Assembly: GCA_964584495.1 (NCBI GenBank)
Contig: CAZPAH010000123.1
Location: 1-8,313 of the forward strand
Source of the DNA: CAZPAH01 sp964584495
Lineage (GTDB): Bacteria > Krumholzibacteriota > Krumholzibacteriia > Krumholzibacteriales > Krumholzibacteriaceae
DNA: 8,313 nucleotides
Direction of reading: 5' to 3'
The notes beneath the pieces were generated by a model. The model was not told where the DNA came from. It made no database searches and saw only the letters and a program-made list of their open reading frames with translations. This document shows positions 1 through 5,697 of this stretch, in pieces; positions within the stretch are counted from its first letter, which is position 1; each line of letters opens with the position of its first letter. A program made the translations under genes and the position numbers.

Positions 1-25
1 GGAGTGAAATCAAATTGGGATAGAT

Positions 26-126
26 AAAAAAAATGCCAGGGGCACAAGACGCGAGCACCGGAGGGGATGTCCATACTCGCATTCCCAAGGATCTCGCCAT
101 TCCTAGGTTTTCTTATTACCCCTGAC
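26..126 (-). ncRNA. Candidate structured small RNA, three-way junction, about 100 nt
   Basis: Read on the minus strand, this stretch folds as a closed three-way junction. P1 pairs 126-117 with 35-44 (ten pairs, two of them G-U wobbles). After a bulged A116 it continues as 115-111 with 45-49, giving about 15 pairs in all. P2 is a hairpin of 107-101 with 91-85, one U-U mismatch and a 9-nt loop. P3 pairs 81-73 with 50-58 and, past a bulged G59, 72-70 with 60-62; its apical loop is CAUCCCC. The P1-P2 and P2-P3 linkers are AAA and GAA, and P3 joins P1 directly. P1 is followed by one A and eight U residues (33-26), as expected for intrinsic termination. A good sigma-70 promoter places the start at G126, the first base of P1. 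No open frame with a ribosome-binding site fits inside. I do not recognise the family; conserved SRP, 5S, tmRNA and 6S signatures are not evident. It could also be a riboswitch-terminator for a gene beyond the left edge. Confidence 0.6.
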
Positions 127-132
127 CTCACA

Positions 133-160
133 ATTGTAATATAAATAGCTATTCAGTCAA
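133..160 (-). promoter_or_regulatory. Sigma-70-like promoter of the small RNA
   Basis: On the minus strand, TTGACT (160-155) and TACAAT (138-133) are separated by 16 nt. Each differs from consensus at one position. The expected start, seven bases past the -10 box, is G126, exactly the first base of the RNA's closing stem. This agreement between promoter and fold was not used to find either one. Confidence 0.6.
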
Positions 161-732
161 GAATAAAAGAACAATCTGAAGATAAAAATTTCCGGAAAGA
201 TGTCCAAGATTCCGTTCCCAAGAGACCCCACCTGTACCCTGTTTAAGCTTCCGAGAGCTTACGGGATTGAAACCGGACATCTCTCCGGATTGCCACTAAC
301 CATTTGCCAACCGATACCGTTCAAAGTAGTTTGCAAGGGGCGTTCCATCGGCCGGTTCGACGCCGCCATCCGCAAGTCATGTATTTTATATTTTTACAAT
401 GCGTTACGTTACATCGGAATTGCTCTATATCTTAATCGCCGCCTTCCGCGGAGGGAGCGTATAAAGAAGCTTTACCACCGCCGTGGACGACCGGCAAGCT
501 ATTATCAGAAAATGGATTACTATATTAATATCCCTTATACGCGTTGCGTCGTATTGAGTAGGTGTGCGGCCGGCGCCGTAAATAACGGTCTCCGTAAAGA
601 TAAAAATATTCGATAGATATGGACTTTATTTTTTCCCGGAAAGCAATCCCGTAGATATTGAGTCGACTTGCGCCCGAAAAAAGCTTCTATCTATAGATTT
701 TATCTACACCGGAATGAAGGATTAAGCGGTCA
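161..732. other. Intergenic stretch with no convincing gene
   Basis: About 570 bases between the small RNA promoter and the stop of the TPR sigma-54 activator. Base composition is patchy and, especially from about 375 to 720, much richer in A+T than the flanking genes. A plus-strand frame at 200-616 would give 138 residues, but it has no recognisable domain, an odd composition (many Arg, Tyr and Cys) and only GGAAAG directly against its ATG, so I do not call it. A short inverted pair (CCGGA/TCCGG) near 272-287 and a palindrome, ATCTATAGAT, at 689-698 are the only small structures I saw. No tRNA, insertion-sequence end or CRISPR repeat is visible. It may be a decayed gene or a regulatory spacer. 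Confidence 0.4.
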
Positions 733-3700
733 TCAAGAGGGGGATATATTATAATCCTTGATCTTCTTCAGGATCGTGGGATAGCTGACACCAAGCTGCT
801 TCGCCGCGGCCCTGCGGTTCCATCCGTTCTTTTCGAGCGCTTCGGCTATCGCCCTCTTCTCCAGCTCCTTCACCTTCTCGGGAAGGGAACGGGGCGATGG
901 GTTTACCCGATCGGCTGTTTCTCCCGGGTCGAAGACGAGATCCCTCGGCATTATGACTCCGTTGTCCTCGGCAAGGATCACGGCACGCTTGATTATCTTC
1001 TCGAGCTCCCTCACATTTCCGGGCCAGCGGCATCCGGCCATGTATGCCAGGGCGTCATCGGAGAATCCGATGATCTTCCTGTTCATTTTCCGGCAGAACA
1101 ACTCGAGGTAGTGCCCCGCCAGAAGCTGGATATCCTCGACCCTCTCTCTCAGCGGAGGAATGGTGAGTGGAAAGTCGTTTATCCTGTAATAGAAATCCTC
1201 GAGCATGTTTCCCGTCCTGCACATCGATAGCAGATCGGCTTTCGATGCGAATATCAGCCTGACATCCACCTTGAACATCTCGTTGCCGCCGACCGGCCGG
1301 ACCATCTTCGAATCGAGGAACTGGAGAAGCTTTCCCTGAAGGGGAAGCGGGGTTTTGCCTATCTCGTCGAGGAATATCGTGCCGCCGTCGGCTTCCGCCA
1401 GCAATCCCCTCTTGTCGGCGAAAGCTCCGGTAAAGGCCCCTTTCACATGACCGAAAAGCTCGCTCTCGAGGATCATCTCGGGAAGGGCCGCGCAGTTCAC
1501 GTGCACGAATTTCCTGTTTTTTCTCTTGCTTAGGTTGTGGATAGCCTCGGCCACGAGACCTTTACCCGTACCGGTTTCGCCCATGAGAAGAACGGTGGAA
1601 TCGGAATCCGCCACCTTGCTCGCAAGGTCCAGTATCTTGAGCATTCTGTCATTGCGGGTTATGATCCTCTGGAAACTATCCTTAGACTCGATTTTCTCCT
1701 TACCCTTGATCGTTCCGGCGTTGAGGATACCACGGACCAGGAACCCTATGAACCCGGCGTATGTCGATACTATATCGAATATCGATCCGAGGTGCGGCAC
1801 ATTCGCCCCCGTGGCCTCCGACTGGAAAAAGAGCAGGCCGAAGACCTCTCCGCCCCGGCAGAGGGGATGGAAATAGACCGGTGCGCCCCCCCCCGGAAGC
1901 AGGTTCTGGATCTCCCTGGCCCTCCTGTCGTTTGCAGTGTCCGTTACCAGGAAAGGCTGACCGGAGTCATCATCCTCGCCGCGGTTCATGAACCAGTCGG
2001 TAATCTCCCTCGTGCATTTCTCGGAAATCCCTTTTCTGGCGAGAACGAGGGTCTTTCTATTTCCCTCCTCCATCGAAGAGAGCGATACGAACCCGTGTCC
2101 CGCCGTAAGCTTGAGCATCAGGTCGCTGAGAATATAGTCGAGGTAAGACCTGAGGTGCGGATCGTGAACGAATATGCCGGAAAGCTCTTCCGGGATGGAG
2201 AAAGCCTTGTTTGTCCCGATCGCCGGGCCGGTCAACGAGCTCTCGACCTTCCTGCGCATCCTCTTGAGGCGCCTCAGGAGGTTGCGGTCCTTCAGCTCGT
2301 CGGAAAGCCTCTGCGCCTCGTATAAATGCAGGAGGCATTCGTCCCTGTTTCCCAGTTCGCTCTCTATCCTCGCCATGAGAAAATGACTCTCGGCGAGGTC
2401 GGTGAACTCCTCGTTTCTCTCGAAAAACTCGAGCGTACCGTTGACGAGCTTTCTCGCCATCACGATACGTTTCCTGTCCCCGTGCTTCAGAAGATTTTCG
2501 CCTAGGATCGCCCCCGATCTGTGCGCTTCGTACGGATTGTTCACCGACAGGAAGGTTCTGATGCTCCTGTTGACATACTTCTCCGCTTCTACGGTATTCC
2601 TCAACTGGGCATAGGCTTTTCCCATGCTTCTCTCGATGAAGCCGATCTCGTGATGCTCCCCCACCTTCCGGCAGGCATCCAAGGCCTCCCGCCCGAGGGA
2701 GAGTACCTCTTCCGGCTTCCTCTGTATCAAGTAGACCCGCATGATCCTGCGGAGTATCTCGGCGATAATATCGTTGACCTCGAGGATCTTCTTGGCTTCC
2801 GAAAGGGCGGTCGTGTAATTCTCCATCGCCCCCTCCAGATCGCCTTTCTCCAGCATCAGATCGCCTATGAATTCGTCCGCCAGTGCTATCTCGCGTCCGT
2901 AGCTTCTGCGCTCCGCCATGACCCTCGCTTCCAGGAGATGCTTCTCCGCCGCGAGGAGATTGTTCGTCCTAGTTTCCTTGACTCCCAGCATGAGCGTGGC
3001 CCGTGTATAGTGCAGATCGTCCCCCGTCCTCTTCGCCCTCGATCTGGCCGAGCTGAGCGAGCTCTCAGCGCCGGCGTAATCATGTTTCTTCAGATGAACG
3101 ATCCCCAGGTTGAGCTCTATCCTGATCCTGTGCTGTGTCAGGCCGATCCTGTCGCAGATCTCGAGCGCCCTGTTGAAGCACTGCAGGGCCCGTCCCCACC
3201 GGCATGCGTTCTTGTGAAAGAGGCCGAGGTTGTTGAGCACGTAAGATTCTCCGGCCGCATCGTTGATCCTCCTGTACGACGAGAGGGCGTCGAGGAAAAA
3301 CTGCTCGCACTCCTCCTGTCCCATCCGCCAGTAGCAGTTCGCAATCAACAGTTGCGCGTGGGCGACCTCCCTGTGCTCGTCGCTCGTGCGCAGCAGCCGG
3401 TAGGCCTCGAATCCTTCCCTGAGCGCTTTTTTGACCTCGCCGCTCATCTTGCTGATGATACCCCGGCGGCAGGCTATCGTACCCTTCCCGATGACGTCAT
3501 CGTCGTCGCAGCTCGATGCGGCGCTGTCCAGGAAGGTCACGGCCTCGCGAAGAAGCCCCTTCTTCCTGTAGCAGTCGCTTATCTTTCTGTAGATCCTGAC
3601 CAGGTCGGTCGGCCTGGAGCCCGATTTATGAGCTTTTTTGATGGCGCTCTCGTAATACTCGAGAGCCACCGAGTAGTTTTCCGTAGACAGATGCATATCG

Positions 3701-3795
3701 CCCAGTTCCTCCTCGGAACCGGTCGATACGTATTTCTTCCCCGGCTGGTTTTTCTCGTACTCGAAATCACCTTTACCCTGCGGGTCTTCTGGCAT
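733..3795 (-). CDS. TPR-GAF sigma-54-dependent transcriptional activator
   Basis: Predicted cytoplasmic enhancer-binding protein of 1020 residues that remodels sigma-54 RNA polymerase by ATP hydrolysis. Numbering here is from an upstream in-frame TTG at 3825; subtract 10 for the chosen ATG. Residues about 37-530 are helical repeats with clear TPR units (for example 191-228 and 312-347). Residues about 545-700 resemble a GAF domain. The AAA+ core follows, with Walker A GETGTGKG (749-756), an intact GAFTGA loop (796-801), Walker B GGTIFLDE (814-821) and WPGNVREL (934-941). A Fis-type helix-turn-helix lies at about 993-1025. There is no receiver domain, so input is probably through the TPR/GAF half rather than phosphorylation. 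Sensor I reads ASKADL where ATNxDL is usual, and the first arginine of the FREDLYYRLN segment is Leu875; Arg881 is kept. The ATG at 3795 is chosen because GGGGAG lies six bases upstream. It follows the small secreted-protein gene by 62 nt. Confidence 0.93.
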   Translation of the reverse strand: MPEDPQGKGDFEYEKNQPGKKYVSTGSEEELGDMHLSTENYSVALEYYESAIKKAHKSGSRPTDLVRIYRKISDCYRKKGLLREAVTFLDSAASSCDDDDVIGKGTIACRRGIISKMSGEVKKALREGFEAYRLLRTSDEHREVAHAQLLIANCYWRMGQEECEQFFLDALSSYRRINDAAGESYVLNNLGLFHKNACRWGRALQCFNRALEICDRIGLTQHRIRIELNLGIVHLKKHDYAGAESSLSSARSRAKRTGDDLHYTRATLMLGVKETRTNNLLAAEKHLLEARVMAERRSYGREIALADEFIGDLMLEKGDLEGAMENYTTALSEAKKILEVNDIIAEILRRIMRVYLIQRKPEEVLSLGREALDACRKVGEHHEIGFIERSMGKAYAQLRNTVEAEKYVNRSIRTFLSVNNPYEAHRSGAILGENLLKHGDRKRIVMARKLVNGTLEFFERNEEFTDLAESHFLMARIESELGNRDECLLHLYEAQRLSDELKDRNLLRRLKRMRRKVESSLTGPAIGTNKAFSIPEELSGIFVHDPHLRSYLDYILSDLMLKLTAGHGFVSLSSMEEGNRKTLVLARKGISEKCTREITDWFMNRGEDDDSGQPFLVTDTANDRRAREIQNLLPGGGAPVYFHPLCRGGEVFGLLFFQSEATGANVPHLGSIFDIVSTYAGFIGFLVRGILNAGTIKGKEKIESKDSFQRIITRNDRMLKILDLASKVADSDSTVLLMGETGTGKGLVAEAIHNLSKRKNRKFVHVNCAALPEMILESELFGHVKGAFTGAFADKRGLLAEADGGTIFLDEIGKTPLPLQGKLLQFLDSKMVRPVGGNEMFKVDVRLIFASKADLLSMCRTGNMLEDFYYRINDFPLTIPPLRERVEDIQLLAGHYLELFCRKMNRKIIGFSDDALAYMAGCRWPGNVRELEKIIKRAVILAEDNGVIMPRDLVFDPGETADRVNPSPRSLPEKVKELEKRAIAEALEKNGWNRRAAAKQLGVSYPTILKKIKDYNISPS

Positions 3796-3799
3796 CGGT

Positions 3800-3807
3800 C
3801 TCTCCCC
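3800..3807 (-). promoter_or_regulatory. Shine-Dalgarno site that sets the start of the TPR activator
   Basis: GGGGAGAG on the minus strand ends four bases before the ATG at 3795 (six bases if the core is taken as GGGGAG). The upstream in-frame TTG at 3825 has no comparable purine-rich site, so translation most likely begins at 3795. Confidence 0.6.
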
Positions 3808-3857
3808 GGTGTGGCATATCGGCAAGGTAAAAAACTACCCGAAAGACACAAGGTATA

Positions 3858-4172
3858 TTACATCAACGTCGATTTCTGCGGCTTGCTGTTTCCAGTATCG
3901 ATAAGGTCATCGATAAGATCCGCTTTGCCGTCTGCTTCTGAATCCGCATCTCCTCCCAGCCTCGCGTCATGATTGTTGTTCGCCGGTAGCACCTGCACCT
4001 TTTCCGCGCATTCCGGGTTGCACGTTCTCAGGAAAAATAAAAAGTAACGTGAAAATACCCCTGAAAGGGAAACTGCCTGGTCGGCAATTACCGGCGATGA
4101 GGCTCTTGCAGGAGAAGAAAGGATAATCGCGGAAAACGCAAGTACCACTATCAGAAGAGTTGTTCTCTTCAT
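3858..4172 (-). CDS. Small secreted protein with one EF-hand/dockerin-like calcium loop
   Basis: A 104-residue protein I cannot assign to a family. Residues 1-24 form a classic Sec signal peptide: Met-Lys-Arg, a long hydrophobic core, then a likely cut after Ala-Arg-Ala. The mature part has a CNPEC pair of cysteines (51-55), a Pro/Asn-rich linker and an acidic tail. In that tail DSEADGKADLID (77-88) has acidic residues at loop positions 1, 3, 5, 9 and 12 with Gly at 6, as in dockerin or EF-hand calcium loops; this is a pattern match, and only one copy is present. The DLID unit is repeated at once (85-92). The ATG at 4172 is preferred over one at 4250, because it has AGGAGGAG eight bases upstream, opens a signal peptide, and the longer form would run through the predicted -10 box. 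It lies between two sigma-54 activator genes and may be co-transcribed with the downstream one. Calcium binding is an inference. Confidence 0.72.
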   Translation of the reverse strand: MKRTTLLIVVLAFSAIILSSPARASSPVIADQAVSLSGVFSRYFLFFLRTCNPECAEKVQVLPANNNHDARLGGDADSEADGKADLIDDLIDTGNSKPQKSTLM

Positions 4173-4180
4173 AGGACCAT

Positions 4181-4205
4181 CTCCTCCTAGAAGCGCTATC
4201 GCTTC
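4181..4205 (-). promoter_or_regulatory. 5' UTR hairpin next to a strong Shine-Dalgarno site
   Basis: On the minus strand a perfect 6-bp hairpin (GAAGCG, loop AUAG, CGCUUC; 4205-4190) ends one base before AGGAGGAG (4188-4181), which is eight bases from the ATG at 4172. The flanking GCCAU and AUGGU can pair outside it, leaving the Shine-Dalgarno site in a one-sided bulge. This could stabilise the leader or tune translation; the sequence alone does not show which. Confidence 0.45.
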
Positions 4206-4240
4206 ATGGCTCCCGTCAAACCCTGAACACCCACATAACA

Positions 4241-4269
4241 AAGGTAACATTTCCGCAATTTGAAGTCAA
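4241..4269 (-). promoter_or_regulatory. Sigma-70-like promoter of the small secreted protein gene
   Basis: TTGACT (4269-4264) and TACCTT (4246-4241) on the minus strand are separated by exactly 17 nt. The -10 box keeps the three most conserved bases (T, A and the final T). The predicted start near 4234 gives a leader of about 62 nt. Nearby TATAAT-like strings in this A+T-rich gap lack a matching -35 box. With this promoter, the secreted protein and TPR activator could form a unit separate from the response regulator upstream. Confidence 0.45.
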
Positions 4270-4338
4270 ATGATTATATGTAAAAAGATTATAAAAACGG
4301 TGCGGTATAATTTTTACGGTTTTTCTGAATAGAAACAC

Positions 4339-5697
4339 CTACTCCCTCACATCGATGCCGTACTTCTCCAGTTTCTTGTAGAGATTGCTCCTCTGCATTC
4401 CGAGCTGCCTCGCCGTCCTCGATACGTTCCCGCCATTCTCGCGAAGCTTTTTCGTGAGGAATTCCTTCTCGGTGAAGATCTTGAAATCCGAGAATGTCTT
4501 CATCCCGAAAGGATCCTTCAGCATATCCTCCTCCCTTGTAAGCTCGAGCGGTGGGAGATCCTCCCTTTCGATCTTGTTTCCGGGCGAGAGGATGCAGAGC
4601 CTCTCGATCATGTTTCTCAATTCTCTGACATTTCCCGGCCACGAGTAGTCGAGCAGCAGGTCAAGGGCCTTCGGGGCGAGCTTCTTGGGCGCCGTGCCAA
4701 GCTCGGCGGCTACCTCCTCGAGGAAGAACTCGGCCAGTATCTTGATATCCGATTTCCTCTCGCGAAGAGGCGGAATCTCTACCGGCACGACATTGAGCCG
4801 GTAGTAGAGATCCTCCCTGAACTTGCCCTTTCCCGCTTCCTCGAGAAGGTTCTTGTTCGTTGCTGCGATCACCCTGACGTCCACCTTCTTGGTTTCCGTT
4901 CCGCCGACCCTTTCGAAGACGGATTCCTGGAGAACGCGAAGGACCTTCGCCTGCGCCGAATGGCTCATGTCCCCCACCTCATCGAGGAAAAGAGTTCCTC
5001 CATCGGCCAGCTCGAATTTCCCTATCCTCTGCGACACGGCCCCCGTGAACGATCCCTTCTCGTGCCCGAACAACTCGCTCTCGATCAACTCCTCCGGTAT
5101 GGCGGCGCAGTTCACCTCGACGAACGGCTCCTCGCTCCTCTTGCTCATCTCGTGCAGTGCTCTGGCCACGAGCTCCTTGCCCGTCCCGTTCTCCCCCGTA
5201 ATCAGCACCCTGGCGTTCGTCGGAGCGACCCTCTTTATGGTCTGCATTATCTCGATGATCGTCTCGTGATTCCCTATTATCGCCGTCCTCCCCTTCACCC
5301 TTTCCTGCAGCTGAACGTTCTCGCGGGACAGTTCCCCCTGCTTTATCCCGTTTCTCACCGTGAGAAGAAGCCTCTCCAGATCTATCGGCTTCTCTATGAA
5401 ATCGAACGCTCCCAGCTTTGTCGCTTCGACGGCCGTCGCGATAGTTCCGTGTCCGGAGATTATCACTACCGGGAGGTCCGCCTTCATATCCTTGATCTTC
5501 CCTAGCACCTCGAGCCCGTCCATCCCCGGCATCTTGATATCGAGCAGCACTATATCTATCCTCTCCCCCTGGACAGTCTCGAGGGCTTCCGGTCCGTTGG
5601 AAGCGGTAAAGGTCTTGTACTTCTCGTAGGAGAGCAGCTTGTCCAGCGAACCCCTTATTGACTCTTCATCGTCGACAATAAGAATCCTTTTACTCAT
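4339..5697 (-). CDS. NtrC-family sigma-54-dependent response regulator
   Basis: A 452-residue cytoplasmic response regulator with the full NtrC/AtoC/ZraR layout. Receiver, residues 1-115: acidic pocket D9/D10, phosphoacceptor D53 in LLDIKMPG, switch S81 and K103. AAA+ domain, about 138-375: Walker A GENGTGKE (168-175), sigma-54-contacting loop GSFTGA (215-220; Ser for Ala, a known natural variant), Walker B GGTLFLDE (233-240), sensor I N281, arginine fingers R294 and R300, and WPGNVREL (353-360). Fis-type helix-turn-helix, about 418-447. All catalytic positions are intact. The ATG overlaps the stop of the upstream Ppx/GppA-like gene (ATGAGTAA, 8 nt shared), implying translational coupling; a GGGGG run about ten bases upstream may serve as ribosome-binding site. 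No histidine kinase is encoded in the window, so its phosphodonor is unknown. The specific regulator subtype cannot be named from sequence alone. Confidence 0.95.
   Translation of the reverse strand: MSKRILIVDDEESIRGSLDKLLSYEKYKTFTASNGPEALETVQGERIDIVLLDIKMPGMDGLEVLGKIKDMKADLPVVIISGHGTIATAVEATKLGAFDFIEKPIDLERLLLTVRNGIKQGELSRENVQLQERVKGRTAIIGNHETIIEIMQTIKRVAPTNARVLITGENGTGKELVARALHEMSKRSEEPFVEVNCAAIPEELIESELFGHEKGSFTGAVSQRIGKFELADGGTLFLDEVGDMSHSAQAKVLRVLQESVFERVGGTETKKVDVRVIAATNKNLLEEAGKGKFREDLYYRLNVVPVEIPPLRERKSDIKILAEFFLEEVAAELGTAPKKLAPKALDLLLDYSWPGNVRELRNMIERLCILSPGNKIEREDLPPLELTREEDMLKDPFGMKTFSDFKIFTEKEFLTKKLRENGGNVSRTARQLGMQRSNLYKKLEKYGIDVRE

Noticed and set aside
281..320. Sigma-54-like string TTGGCA...GGC on the minus strand
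   Set aside because: The GG and GC elements are not ten bases apart as a -24/-12 promoter needs. No proper match was found in the other gaps either.
200..616. Plus-strand frame of 138 residues in the left intergenic stretch
   Set aside because: No domain, unusual composition, weak ribosome-binding site pressed against the ATG, and inconsistent third-position bias. Mentioned in the gap entry but not called as a gene.
677..698. Possible terminator after the TPR activator: TCTA/TAGA hairpin followed by U6 on the minus strand
   Set aside because: The stem is only four A+T-rich pairs and is separated from the U run by several bases; too weak to support.
2521..3972. Long open frame on the plus strand opposite the TPR activator (over 480 codons)
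   Set aside because: It is antisense to a gene with clear TPR structure and strong codon bias. The predicted protein has no recognisable domain, and it runs across the neighbouring gap. Long antisense frames are expected opposite GC-rich codons.
4270..4310. Several TATAAT-like strings in the gap before the response regulator stop
   Set aside because: None has a reasonable -35 box at 16-18 nt. They are expected by chance in this A+T-rich gap.
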